This document shows positions 7,967 to 16,974 of a stretch of 64,000 nucleotides of DNA, piece after piece. The DNA is taken from the NCBI RefSeq assembly GCF_031846385.1, contig NZ_JAVRHV010000001.1, positions 868,001 through 932,000 on the forward strand. The letters run 5' to 3'. The notes under the pieces are model-generated. The model saw only the letters and a program-made list of their open reading frames with translations, was not told where the DNA came from and ran no database searches. The stretch's first letter is position 1, and each line of letters begins with the position of its first letter. The position numbers were made by a program, and so were the translations under genes. Source of the stretch: Urechidicola vernalis (GTDB lineage Bacteria > Bacteroidota > Bacteroidia > Flavobacteriales > Flavobacteriaceae).

Positions 7967-9877
7967 TTATTTCTCTTCTTCTACTTCTTCAAAATCTACA
8001 TCTTGAACATCGTCTTCAGCACCGGCTCCTGCGTCCTGTGCTCCTTCAGCACCTGCTGCTCCAGCCTGTGCTTCTTGTTCTGCTTTGTACATTTCTTCAG
8101 ATGCATTTTTCCAAGCCTCATTGATTTTCTCCATTGCGGCATCAATCTGCTCTAAGTCTTGTGTTCCATGAGCAGCTTTTAATTCAGTCAATGCTGCTTC
8201 AATTGGTGCTTTTTTATCATCAGATAATTTCTCACCAAATTCTTTCAATTGCTTTTCTGTTTGGAAAATCATTGAATCTGCACCATTGATTTTTTCAGCC
8301 TTTTCTTTCGCTAACTTATCAGCCTCTTCATTTGCTTCAGCTTCTTGCTTCATCTTTTGGATTTCTTCTTCAGATAATCCAGAAGAAGCCTCGATACGAA
8401 TGTTGTGCTCTTTTCCAGTTCCTTTATCTTTTGCTCCAACGTTGATAATACCATTAGCGTCAATATCAAAAGTTACTTCAATTTGAGGGATACCTCTGCC
8501 TGCTGGTGGAATTCCGTCTAAGTGGAAACGACCAATAGTATTGTTATCCGCTGCCATAGCACGCTCACCTTGTAATACGTGAATCTCTACTGATGGTTGG
8601 TTATCTACTGCTGTTGAGAATACTTGTGATTTCTTAGTAGGAATCGTCGTATTTGCCTCAATTAACTTTGTAAATACGTTCCCCATAGTTTCGATACCTA
8701 ATGATAATGGAGTAACGTCTAATAACAATACATCCTTAACATCACCAGTTAAAACTCCACCTTGAATTGCTGCACCAACTGCAACAACCTCATCTGGATT
8801 TACACCTTTAGAAGGCTTCTTTCCGAAGAATTTTTCAACTGCTTCCTGTACTGCAGGAATACGAGTAGATCCACCTACTAAAATAACCTCATCAATATCG
8901 CTCTTTGATAAACCAGCCGCTTTTAATGCTGCTTCACATGGCTTGATTGTTCTTTTTACTAAATCGTCGATTAACTGCTCAAATTTTGCTTTTGTTAATG
9001 TTCTAACCAAGTGCTTTGGTCCACTAGCAGTAGCCGTAATATATGGCAAGTTAATTTCTGTTTGTGCAGAAGAAGATAATTCAATTTTCGCTTTTTCAGC
9101 CGCTTCTTTTAAACGTTGTAAAGCCATTGGGTCTTGTGTAAGATCCATGTTCTCTTCAGATTTGAACTCATCTGCTAACCAGTTAATGATTTTTCCATCA
9201 ACATCATCACCACCTAAATGTGTATCACCATCAGTAGCCAATACTTCAAATACACCATCACCTAATTCTAAGATGGAAACATCATGTGTTCCACCTCCAA
9301 AATCAAATACAACAATTTTTTGATCATCGTTTTTCTTGTCCATTCCGTAAGCCAATGCTGCTGCAGTAGGCTCGTTGATGATACGAGAAACTTTTAAACC
9401 AGCAATTTCACCTGCTTCCTTTGTTGCTTGTCTTTGTGCATCATTAAAATATGCCGGTACAGTAACAACCGCTTCAGATACTTCTTGACCTAAATAGTCT
9501 TCTGCCGTTTTCTTCATTTTTTGAAGTGTCATAGCAGAAATTTCTTGTGGTGTATATAAACGACCATCAATATCTACACGTGGTGTATCGTTATCTCCCT
9601 TTACAACTTTATAAGGTACACGCTTAATTTCTTTTGCACATTCAGAGAATTTATTTCCCATAAAACGCTTAATCGAATAAACCGTTTTTAACGGATTCGT
9701 TACTGCTTGTCTTTTTGCTGGGTCACCAACTTTTCTATCGCCACCTTCAATAAAAGCAACAATAGAAGGCGTTGTGCGTTTACCTTCTGCATTAGGAATT
9801 ACTACAGGCTCATTTCCTTCCATTACGGAAACACATGAGTTCGTTGTTCCTAAATCGATTCCAATTATTTTACTCAT
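7967..9877 (-). CDS. dnaK: Molecular chaperone DnaK (Hsp70)
   Basis: A 636-residue Hsp70 with a complete ATPase domain beginning MSKIIGIDLGTTNSCV, the phosphate and adenosine motifs VVFDFGGGTHDVSI and VILVGGSTRIPAVQ, a substrate-binding domain from about residue 390, and an acidic tail ending DVDFEEVEEEK. It folds nascent and stress-damaged proteins with DnaJ and GrpE, neither of which is in the window. The gene is monocistronic with its own terminator. I found no CIRCE element upstream; three TGTCA motifs lie in the 207-base divergent gap with sdaA, of unknown meaning. Confidence 0.99.
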   Translation of the reverse strand: MSKIIGIDLGTTNSCVSVMEGNEPVVIPNAEGKRTTPSIVAFIEGGDRKVGDPAKRQAVTNPLKTVYSIKRFMGNKFSECAKEIKRVPYKVVKGDNDTPRVDIDGRLYTPQEISAMTLQKMKKTAEDYLGQEVSEAVVTVPAYFNDAQRQATKEAGEIAGLKVSRIINEPTAAALAYGMDKKNDDQKIVVFDFGGGTHDVSILELGDGVFEVLATDGDTHLGGDDVDGKIINWLADEFKSEENMDLTQDPMALQRLKEAAEKAKIELSSSAQTEINLPYITATASGPKHLVRTLTKAKFEQLIDDLVKRTIKPCEAALKAAGLSKSDIDEVILVGGSTRIPAVQEAVEKFFGKKPSKGVNPDEVVAVGAAIQGGVLTGDVKDVLLLDVTPLSLGIETMGNVFTKLIEANTTIPTKKSQVFSTAVDNQPSVEIHVLQGERAMAADNNTIGRFHLDGIPPAGRGIPQIEVTFDIDANGIINVGAKDKGTGKEHNIRIEASSGLSEEEIQKMKQEAEANEEADKLAKEKAEKINGADSMIFQTEKQLKEFGEKLSDDKKAPIEAALTELKAAHGTQDLEQIDAAMEKINEAWKNASEEMYKAEQEAQAGAAGAEGAQDAGAGAEDDVQDVDFEEVEEEK

Positions 9878-10023
9878 AATATTTATTTTATAATTTTATT
9901 CTAATTTTTATAACTGTTCACCATAGGTCAAGTTTTGTGCCATTGGATTTTTTATGTCATCTTGTCATAAGTTAAAATTAGATGAATTCTTTTTGTCAAC
10001 TTTCTTTTACAAAATCATACATT

Positions 10024-10057
10024 TTGACATATTATTTTTACCAATCTCATATATTTG
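10024..10057 (+). promoter_or_regulatory. Promoter of sdaA (TTG - 23 bases - TATATTTG)
   Basis: A TTGAC at 10024-10028 serves as -33 element and TATATTTG at 10050-10057 as -7 element, with 23 bases between TTG and the -7 box. The start codon of sdaA follows 27 bases later. The same 23-base spacing recurs at pyrE. Confidence 0.65.
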
Positions 10058-10084
10058 CCTACCTAAAAAATAGAATTCTATAAA

Positions 10085-11509
10085 ATGGAGTGTATTTCAG
10101 TTTTTGACATGTTAAAAATCGGTATCGGGCCTTCCAGTTCACATACATTGGGCCCTTGGCGCGCTGCTGAACAATGGTTAGCCCACTTACAATCTAAGGG
10201 TTTGTTAACCACTGTTACTAAATTGAAAGTCGATTTATTCGGCTCATTGTCTTTAACAGGAACAGGACATGCAACAGATTTAGCCGTTTTATTAGGTTTA
10301 ACCGGTGCAGATCCAGAAACTATTCCCGTTGATGAGATTCAACCGACTATTGATGATATCAATATCAATCATTCATTAAAGTTAAATGGGTTGATTCCTA
10401 TACAATTCAATCCGAGAATTGACATTGTTTTTAATCGTGATTTTCTGCCCTTTCATGCCAATGGACTTACTTTTACAGCCTATCAAAATGAAAATGAATT
10501 AGATGCATCTACTTATTATTCCATTGGTGGAGGATTTGTAGTTCAAGAAGAACATACCGGCGAAGAGGAGAAAGCCGCAATCTATAAAACATTCCCTTAT
10601 CCGATTCAGACTGCAAAAGAATTGGAAACCTATTGTAAGAAAGAAGGCGTGAAAATTTCTGAACTCGTTTTACGAAATGAGCTTTCTCAAAAAAGTGAAC
10701 CTGAAATTGATAAAGAGATTCATCGTATTTGGGATACGATGTTAGAATGCATGTATATTGGTTGCCATACCGAAGGGACTTTACCTGGCGGGTTGAATGT
10801 AAGAAGACGTGCATTTGATATGCATCAAAAATTACAAGGAGACACACCATATACCAATCCGAAAGAATGGATTACTTCAATAAGAAATACTGAAGTCAAA
10901 TTTAGACAAATATTAAAATGGGTTAGTTGTTTTGCGTTAAGTGTTAACGAAGTAAACGCATCACTTGGAAGAGTTGTAACGGCTCCAACGAATGGAAGTG
11001 CTGGAGTTATACCTGCTGTTTTGATGTATTATTTAGTAATTGAAGATCATAAAGCCGATTTTAAAGATATCAAACAATTCTTATTAGTTGCTGGAGAAAT
11101 TGGAAGCATCGTAAAAAAAGGTGCGACTATCTCTGCCGCTATGGGAGGTTGTCAAGCAGAAATTGGAGTTTCTAGCGCCATGGCTGCAGGAGCATTAACT
11201 GAACTATTAGGTGGAACTCCGGAACAAGTATTAATGGCAAGTGAAATTGCTATGGAGCATCATTTAGGATTAACTTGCGACCCAATTGGAGGGTTGGTTC
11301 AAATTCCTTGTATTGAACGCAACGCAATGGGTGCAATTAAAGCAATTAATGCCGCTGAGTTAGCCTTAGATACGGACAGTACACAGGCCAAAGTTCCTTT
11401 TGACAAGGTAATTGCTAGCATGTGGGAAACCGCAAAAGATATGCATTCTAATTACAAAGAAACTTCTGAAGGAGGCTTAGCAGTGAGTGTTAATATTGCA
11501 GATTGTTAA
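10085..11509 (+). CDS. sdaA: L-serine ammonia-lyase (L-serine dehydratase), iron-sulfur type
   Basis: A 474-residue single-chain L-serine dehydratase that converts L-serine to pyruvate and ammonia using a labile [4Fe-4S] cluster. The N-terminal beta domain starts with the signature GIGPSSSHTLGP at about residues 13-24. The alpha domain carries APTNGSAGVIPAVLMYY near 300, GCQAEIGVSSAMAAGAL near 355 and LTCDPIGGLVQIPCIERN near 395, which includes cluster-ligand cysteines. Length is that of the fused one-subunit form. It has its own promoter and is followed by a palindrome and hairpin. With gcvP nearby it contributes to one-carbon and serine/glycine flow. Confidence 0.96.
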   Translation: MECISVFDMLKIGIGPSSSHTLGPWRAAEQWLAHLQSKGLLTTVTKLKVDLFGSLSLTGTGHATDLAVLLGLTGADPETIPVDEIQPTIDDININHSLKLNGLIPIQFNPRIDIVFNRDFLPFHANGLTFTAYQNENELDASTYYSIGGGFVVQEEHTGEEEKAAIYKTFPYPIQTAKELETYCKKEGVKISELVLRNELSQKSEPEIDKEIHRIWDTMLECMYIGCHTEGTLPGGLNVRRRAFDMHQKLQGDTPYTNPKEWITSIRNTEVKFRQILKWVSCFALSVNEVNASLGRVVTAPTNGSAGVIPAVLMYYLVIEDHKADFKDIKQFLLVAGEIGSIVKKGATISAAMGGCQAEIGVSSAMAAGALTELLGGTPEQVLMASEIAMEHHLGLTCDPIGGLVQIPCIERNAMGAIKAINAAELALDTDSTQAKVPFDKVIASMWETAKDMHSNYKETSEGGLAVSVNIADC

Positions 11510-11540
11510 CAATCTATGCTATCATTTATTAATAGCATAG
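11501..11540 (+). repeat. 14-base palindrome and hairpin at the 3' end of sdaA
   Basis: GATTGTTAACAATC at 11501-11514 is a perfect palindrome that includes the sdaA stop codon. It is followed at once by CTATGCTAT (11514-11522) pairing with ATAGCATAG (11532-11540). No T run follows, so it is not a classical intrinsic terminator; it may act as a 3' stabiliser or a weak terminator. Confidence 0.5.
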
Positions 11541-11609
11541 AAAGTATTGCCTAAAAATTACCCATTAGTCAAAATAGGTAATATTGATGTTTATTTAATG
11601 GTTAAATTT

Positions 11610-12008
11610 TCAATCTTTATTTCCAATATTGAAGGAAAAAACTCTTTGATCCCTCTCAAAATGTATTGAATCAGAATTTTCATTTTTAAAAAGTAAATCA
11701 CCTTTTTTTAAGACACCCATTAAAAATTTAGACTCTAAAAGAGGATAAGAGTCATTTTTAATATCTTCCAACTTTATCCATTTATTTTTGTTTGACAAAT
11801 GTATATAGTAAGACCTCTTTTGACTATTAATATCTTCAATTTCCCCATTAAAACTTGATTCAAACCTTAATTGTTCTGAATTGGAATCAACATAAATATT
11901 ATATATTCCTTCTGACAATAGAAAAAAGAATAAAACTGCTGTGCCTACGTAAAAAGGCATTAAAAACCATGGTTTGTCTTTATATATTGTAATAAAATCT
12001 TTACTCAT
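11610..12008 (-). CDS. Small single-pass membrane protein of unknown function
   Basis: I do not recognise this 132-residue protein. It has one predicted membrane span at about residues 15-36 (WFLMPFYVGTAVLFFFLLS) with a short N-terminal tail and a polar C-terminal part of about 95 residues rich in Asn, Lys and Ser. The C-terminal part could form a small beta-rich domain. It lies 18 bases after yaaA on the same strand, so it may be cotranscribed. It is typical of poorly conserved flavobacterial small membrane proteins. No catalytic motif is visible. Confidence 0.6.
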   Translation of the reverse strand: MSKDFITIYKDKPWFLMPFYVGTAVLFFFLLSEGIYNIYVDSNSEQLRFESSFNGEIEDINSQKRSYYIHLSNKNKWIKLEDIKNDSYPLLESKFLMGVLKKGDLLFKNENSDSIHFERDQRVFSFNIGNKD

Positions 12009-12026
12009 AACGAAGATGACATGTAA

Positions 12027-12785
12027 CTACCTAGTAAACACCAATTCGGTCTCAGTCGATAAATTAGCGTCAAAACCATAACCTTCGGTATCAAAACCTT
12101 TTAAACCATCTATGGTTTCAATATTGTTGTCGATAATATAACGCACCATCATACCACGAGCTTTTTTGGCAAAGAATCCAATCATTTTTAATTGCCCGTT
12201 TTTGTAATCTTTAAAAACCGGAGTAATCACTTTCGACTTTAACACCTTCGGTTTTACTGCTTTGAAATACTCATTGCTGGCTAAATTCACAAACAACTCA
12301 CCTTCTTCCATTTCTTCATTTAAGGAATTGCTAATAGAATCACCCCAAAACTGATACAAATTATCTTTGCGGCCCAATTTCAATTTAGTTCCCATTTCTA
12401 ATCGATATGGCTGCATTAAATCCAGTGGTTTTAATAATCCGTATTGACCTGATAAAATGCGTAATTTATCTTGAAGTTCTGGTAGTTTACTTTCGTCAAT
12501 TGTCTCTGCATCCAGCCCAATATAAACATCTCCTTTAAATGCATATACCGCCTGTTTTGCATTTTCTAAATCAAATGGCAAACTCCATTTTTGATTTCGC
12601 TCATAGTTCAATTCACCCAATGCTGGAGATATTTTCATCAATTTTGAAAGCACACGTGCCGACTTTTTCTTTAACACTTTGCTTATACGCTCAGCCTGCT
12701 GTAAAAATACACCTTGTGTAAATTCAGAAGTAGGCGCTTTTTCTTCGAATGATAACGACTTAGCAGGGGAAATCACAATTTTCAT
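12027..12785 (-). CDS. yaaA: Peroxide stress protein YaaA (DUF328/UPF0246)
   Basis: The protein is 252 residues when started at the ATG at 12785, giving the family N-terminus MKIVISPAKSLSF. An in-frame ATG 30 bases further upstream would add an unmatched MYFYFLNTDY extension and was not used. Family landmarks include LSGQYGLLKPLD near residue 130 and the lysine-rich FFAKKARGMMVRYII near 205, part of a DNA-binding helix-hairpin-helix-like fold. YaaA lowers intracellular free iron and protects DNA during hydrogen peroxide stress in Escherichia coli. Here it is divergent from the Gfo/M81/GH18 cluster. Confidence 0.93.
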   Translation of the reverse strand: MKIVISPAKSLSFEEKAPTSEFTQGVFLQQAERISKVLKKKSARVLSKLMKISPALGELNYERNQKWSLPFDLENAKQAVYAFKGDVYIGLDAETIDESKLPELQDKLRILSGQYGLLKPLDLMQPYRLEMGTKLKLGRKDNLYQFWGDSISNSLNEEMEEGELFVNLASNEYFKAVKPKVLKSKVITPVFKDYKNGQLKMIGFFAKKARGMMVRYIIDNNIETIDGLKGFDTEGYGFDANLSTETELVFTR

Positions 12786-12920
12786 ATAATCAGTATTTAG
12801 AAAGTAAAAATACATTCATTTAAAGAACTATCAAACGTTTAAATTAGGAAAAATGTCGTTCATCGATTTAGTACTAAACACTTTTATTTTTTTTTATATC
12901 TTCCAATAAAATATTCTATT

Positions 12921-14219
12921 ATGGCTAATCAACGACGCGACTTTATCAAAACAACAGGTTTAGGAATAATGGCACTTGGAGTCCCAAGTTTCGCTACCAA
13001 TAGTTTCAATCAATCGAAATCGATTAACATTGGAGTGATCGGTTGCAACGGAATGGGATGGTCTAACACCAAGTCTATTTTAAAAAATGAAGGAGTAAAT
13101 CTGGTTGGGATTTGCGATGTGGATAAAAACGTGATTTCAAAACGATTGAAAGAAAAGAATAATGACTCGAGAATTACTTCTTATAGTGATTACAGGGAAT
13201 TATTAAAAAATAAAAATATAGATGCCGTTATAATCGGTACTCCTGATCATTGGCATTGTAAAATGATGGTGGATGCTTGTAAAGCTGGGAAAGCTGTTTA
13301 TGTTGAAAAACCGATTGCCAATACCATTGAAGAATGCCATATTATGGTCAATGTGGCTAAAAAATACAATAGCATAGTTCAAGTTGGTCAATGGCAACGT
13401 AGTGGAACACATTATAAGACCGCCATCGATTTTGTTAGATCGGGTAAACTAGGAAATATTAGGCTCGTAAAAGTCTGGGCATATCAAGGATGGATGAAAC
13501 CTGTTCCTATAAAACCAGATTCAAAAGCACCAAAAGGTGTAGATTATACTTCTTGGTTAGGACCTGCTCCTACCCGTCCATTCAATGAAAATAGATTTCA
13601 TTTTAATTTTAGATGGTTTTGGGATTATGCAGGTGGCCTAATGACCGATTGGGGTGTTCATGAAATTGACATCGCATTGTATGCCATGGGAGCGACAACA
13701 CCAAAATCTGTCATGGCAAGTGGAGGTAAACTGGCATATCCCGATGATGCTTCAGAAACTCCAGACACATTGCAAACCGTATTTGAGTATGACGATTTTA
13801 ATATGCTATGGGAACATGCAACAGGTATTGACAGTGGACCTTACGGAAGAACTGAGGGTATCGCATTTATTGGTAATAATGGAACATTAGTTGTAAACCG
13901 TGGTGGTTATGAAATCATTCCTGAAAAGAATTCGAATATTGAAGCTGTTAAAATAGCTAGACCAGAAGGTGTTTCTTATTTAGATTTACACACAAAGAAT
14001 TTTATTGAGGCCATTAGAGCAAAAGACAATTCTATTTTGAATACACCAATTGAATCTGGTAGCCAAGCGGCTATTAATGCTCAAATGGGGAATATTGCTT
14101 ATAAAACAAGGTCAAAAATTTATTGGGATGCTTCAAAAAATAAATTTAAAAATAATGATAAAGCTAATAAGCTTGTAAATGCAACTTATCATAACAACTG
14201 GAAAAAACCAACATTATAA
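12921..14219 (+). CDS. Exported Gfo/Idh/MocA-family oxidoreductase (twin-arginine signal)
   Basis: This 432-residue protein opens with a twin-arginine signal (RRDFIKTTGLGIMALG from residue 5), so it is likely exported folded with NAD(P) bound. The Rossmann motif GVIGCNGMG begins near residue 38 and the family EKP motif is in YVEKPIANTIEE near 130. These enzymes oxidise or epimerise sugars, inositols or related polyols; Bacteroidota have many TAT-exported members tied to glycan breakdown. The next gene begins 16 bases later, so this is the first gene of a three-gene unit with an M81 protein and a GH18 protein. Substrate is unknown. Confidence 0.88.
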   Translation: MANQRRDFIKTTGLGIMALGVPSFATNSFNQSKSINIGVIGCNGMGWSNTKSILKNEGVNLVGICDVDKNVISKRLKEKNNDSRITSYSDYRELLKNKNIDAVIIGTPDHWHCKMMVDACKAGKAVYVEKPIANTIEECHIMVNVAKKYNSIVQVGQWQRSGTHYKTAIDFVRSGKLGNIRLVKVWAYQGWMKPVPIKPDSKAPKGVDYTSWLGPAPTRPFNENRFHFNFRWFWDYAGGLMTDWGVHEIDIALYAMGATTPKSVMASGGKLAYPDDASETPDTLQTVFEYDDFNMLWEHATGIDSGPYGRTEGIAFIGNNGTLVVNRGGYEIIPEKNSNIEAVKIARPEGVSYLDLHTKNFIEAIRAKDNSILNTPIESGSQAAINAQMGNIAYKTRSKIYWDASKNKFKNNDKANKLVNATYHNNWKKPTL

Positions 14220-14235
14220 TCAATCAAAAACTACC

Positions 14236-15804
14236 ATGAACAAATATATTCTTCTAATCGCTCTTAGTATCAGTCTTTTTTCTTGCAAAGAAAATTCTAC
14301 AAATCTGAAAAAAAAATTACCAAAAATCGCAATTGCAGGTATAGCCATTGAATCGAGTACCTTTTCCCCTGCAAAATCACATATAGAAGCATTTCATCCT
14401 GTAACTGGAGAGGTTATATTCAATTCATATCCATTTTTTTCAAAAGATTCTGTAAATCGAAATAGAGCTGATTGGTATCCAACATTAAGAGGACGTTCCC
14501 TACCTGGTGGCATAACTACTCGAGAGGCTTATGAAGAAATGGTAGAAAAAACACTTAAAATGTTAAAAGAAAATTTACCCTATGACGGTTTGTTTTTTGA
14601 CATTCATGGAGCAATGAGTGTTGTTGGTGTTGATGACCCTGAAGGAGATTTTATTCAACGAATAAGAGAGATTATTGGTAACGAAACCCTCATTTCTACT
14701 TCAATGGATTTACATGGAAACGTATCAGAGCGTTTGGCACATCATTCCGATTTAATTACTTGTTATAGAATGGCACCTCATGAGGATGCTCTTGAATCTA
14801 AAAAGCGTGCTGTTGATAATCTTTTAGAAAGGCTAGAAAGCGGCAAAGGGAAACCTAAATACAAAGCATGGATTCCTGTTCCAATCTTATTGCCAGGTGA
14901 AAAAACGAGTACACGAATAGAGCCAGGAAAAAGTTTATATGCCAAAGTGGATCCTTTAACCAAAAAAGAAGGTGTAGTTGATGCTGCTATTTGGATAGGA
15001 TATGCTTGGGCAGATGAGCCTAGAAACCATGCGGCAATAGTTGTTACTGGTGATGATAAAAATGAAGTGTCTGAAAGCGCTGAATATTTGGCTAAAAGCA
15101 TGTGGGATGTTCGCAATCAATTTGATTTTGTTGCCCCAACAACTAATTATAAGCAAGCGATCTCTAAAGCTATTAAAAGCGACAAAAAACCATTTATGAT
15201 AAGTGATATGGGAGATAATCCTACAGCTGGAGGCGCTGGAGATGTAACTTGGACCATTTCGGAACTTCTTAAAAACAAAGCATTGATTAATTCTAACAAA
15301 CAATTAATATACGCCTCAATTCCAGGACCAAATTTTGTAGCAAAAGCAATTGAAATTGGAGTTGGAGGAACTATTAATGAAGTTGCAGGTGCATTGGTAG
15401 ACAACAGATATGCACCTCCGGTTAGATTAAATGGAACCATTACGGCAATTAAACATGGTGATAAACATGCCGAAACCGAAGTAGTGGTTAAGGTTGGTAA
15501 TATTTCTGTAATAGTTACTAAAAAAAGAAAGCCATATCATCGTAAAAGTGACTTTACAAATTTAAATTTAGATCCTAACAATGCAGATATAGTGGTTGTA
15601 AAAATTGGATATTTAGTACCCGAATTATATGATATGCGAGGAGATTGGATCATGGCGTTGACACCGGGTGGCGTAGATCAAGACTTAGATCGTTTAGGGC
15701 ATAAAAGCATTAAAAGACCTATGTTTCCAATTGATGCAAACATGAAAGATCCTAATTTATCAACTCGGTTTATTCCTTTGTCTCATCAACAAAAAAATTA
15801 TTAA
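14236..15804 (+). CDS. M81-family (MlrC-like) metallopeptidase, lipoprotein
   Basis: Started at 14236 the protein has 522 residues and a lipoprotein signal with the acceptor Cys17 (LISLFSC-type box, SLFSCKENS). An upstream in-frame ATG inside the previous gene would bury this signal. The MlrC N-terminal domain shows IAIAGIAIESSTFSP, the metal-site segments FDIHGAM and SMDLHGNVSERL, and the C-terminal domain shows SDMGDNPTAGGAGDVT and TPGGVDQ. MlrC completes linearised microcystin hydrolysis in sphingomonads, but most M81 proteins have unknown substrates. The stop codon touches the ATG of the next gene, so the two are cotranslated. Being lipid-anchored is unusual for this mostly cytoplasmic family. 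Confidence 0.88.
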   Translation: MNKYILLIALSISLFSCKENSTNLKKKLPKIAIAGIAIESSTFSPAKSHIEAFHPVTGEVIFNSYPFFSKDSVNRNRADWYPTLRGRSLPGGITTREAYEEMVEKTLKMLKENLPYDGLFFDIHGAMSVVGVDDPEGDFIQRIREIIGNETLISTSMDLHGNVSERLAHHSDLITCYRMAPHEDALESKKRAVDNLLERLESGKGKPKYKAWIPVPILLPGEKTSTRIEPGKSLYAKVDPLTKKEGVVDAAIWIGYAWADEPRNHAAIVVTGDDKNEVSESAEYLAKSMWDVRNQFDFVAPTTNYKQAISKAIKSDKKPFMISDMGDNPTAGGAGDVTWTISELLKNKALINSNKQLIYASIPGPNFVAKAIEIGVGGTINEVAGALVDNRYAPPVRLNGTITAIKHGDKHAETEVVVKVGNISVIVTKKRKPYHRKSDFTNLNLDPNNADIVVVKIGYLVPELYDMRGDWIMALTPGGVDQDLDRLGHKSIKRPMFPIDANMKDPNLSTRFIPLSHQQKNY

Positions 15805-16974
15805 ATGAAATTTTCCATAAACTTAAAACTTCTAATTTTAGCAGTACTAGTTGCAAACCCATTTTTATCATGTAATACTACTGAAAAGGATGCATTTGCT
15901 GTAATGGCATATTATGTCCCTTCGAATAACTACTCTCTAAAAGAGATTCCTTTCAATAAACTAACGCATATTATCTTTTCCTTTACCGAAGTAATTGACA
16001 ACAAAATGCAATTTAAACGAGAAAGTTCTTCTCAAAAGTTAAAGGATTTAGTCGCCTACAAAAAACAACATCCACAATTAAAAGTAATGATTGCCTGCGG
16101 TGGATGGGGAGGTAGTGGTAGATTTTCAGACATGGCAAATGACCCCAAATTGAGAGCACAATTTGTTGAAAGCACTATTGATTTTATAAAAGAATACAAC
16201 TTAGACGGAGCAGATATGGATTGGGAATATCCAGGAATGAAAGGAGCAGGAAATCCATTTATGCCAGAGGACAAAGAGAACTTTACTGCTTTGATGAAAG
16301 AACTCCGTGAAGGAATGGATGCTACTGGTAAAGATTTAACATTGACATTTGCTGCTGCCGGTTGGGAGCGCTATTTCGATCATATAGAGACTTTTGAAGT
16401 GATGAAGTATGCTGATTATCTAAACATAATGTCTTATGATTTAGTGGGTGGCGGGACACCGTTTACAGCCCATCACACAAATTTAGGAGCATTTACTTAT
16501 TCAGATATTTCAAACACTCCGGCTGATAATATCCTAGCAGAGAGTGGCCGAATAATGAAACCTAGATCTGTTCAAAGTATGATTAATTACCTCACAGAAT
16601 TAGGGGTAAAACAGGAACAGCTAATTATTGGAGGTGCATTTTATGGAAAAGGCTGGAAAGGAGTTTCTCCAGAAAACAATGGGTTATATCAAAAAAATAA
16701 AGGTGCCTATACTACTCATATTTATGCAACTTTAAAAGATAAGTACGAGAACAAGAATGGATTTACTAAGCATTGGGATTCTATTGCACAGGCTCCTTAT
16801 TTATATAATGCTAAGGACAGTATATTCATAACTTATGATGACACGGAGTCTATTGCTTTAAAAACAACCTATGCTATGAAAGAAAAGTTAGGCGGAATCA
16901 TGTTTTGGCAATTAACTGGAGATACAACAGAAAATGGTTTATTGGATGCAATTTATAGTGCAACAAAAAATTAA
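15805..16974 (+). CDS. Glycoside hydrolase family 18 protein (chitinase-like), lipoprotein
   Basis: A 389-residue GH18 barrel with a lipoprotein signal and acceptor Cys23 (ANPFLSC). The catalytic DxxDxDxE motif is intact as D134-G-A-D-M-D-W-E141, and CGGWGGSGRFSDMA near 95 is the second GH18 conserved block. GH18 enzymes cleave beta-1,4-GlcNAc linkages in chitin or related glycans by substrate-assisted catalysis. There is no carbohydrate-binding module. The gene starts at the base after the M81 stop. The lipid anchor suggests a periplasmic or surface enzyme trimming oligosaccharides. Its 3' end overlaps the convergent transporter gene by four bases. Confidence 0.92.
   Translation: MKFSINLKLLILAVLVANPFLSCNTTEKDAFAVMAYYVPSNNYSLKEIPFNKLTHIIFSFTEVIDNKMQFKRESSSQKLKDLVAYKKQHPQLKVMIACGGWGGSGRFSDMANDPKLRAQFVESTIDFIKEYNLDGADMDWEYPGMKGAGNPFMPEDKENFTALMKELREGMDATGKDLTLTFAAAGWERYFDHIETFEVMKYADYLNIMSYDLVGGGTPFTAHHTNLGAFTYSDISNTPADNILAESGRIMKPRSVQSMINYLTELGVKQEQLIIGGAFYGKGWKGVSPENNGLYQKNKGAYTTHIYATLKDKYENKNGFTKHWDSIAQAPYLYNAKDSIFITYDDTESIALKTTYAMKEKLGGIMFWQLTGDTTENGLLDAIYSATKN

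Noticed and set aside
8943..9323. 126-residue open frame on the plus strand opposite dnaK, and a similar one at 8286-8486
   Set aside because: It lies wholly antisense to the highly conserved dnaK gene, has low-complexity Ser/Phe-rich content and no start context. It is a shadow of codon use in dnaK.
10509..10850. 113-residue minus-strand frame inside sdaA
   Set aside because: Fully antisense to conserved L-serine dehydratase sequence; no recognisable domain.
12786..12815. Longer start for yaaA
   Set aside because: Adds MYFYFLNTDY, which is outside the family N-terminus MKIVISPAKSL and gives no new function.
14778..15440. Three overlapping minus-strand frames inside the M81 gene
   Set aside because: All lie antisense to the conserved M81 domain and give mutually overlapping, unrelated translations.
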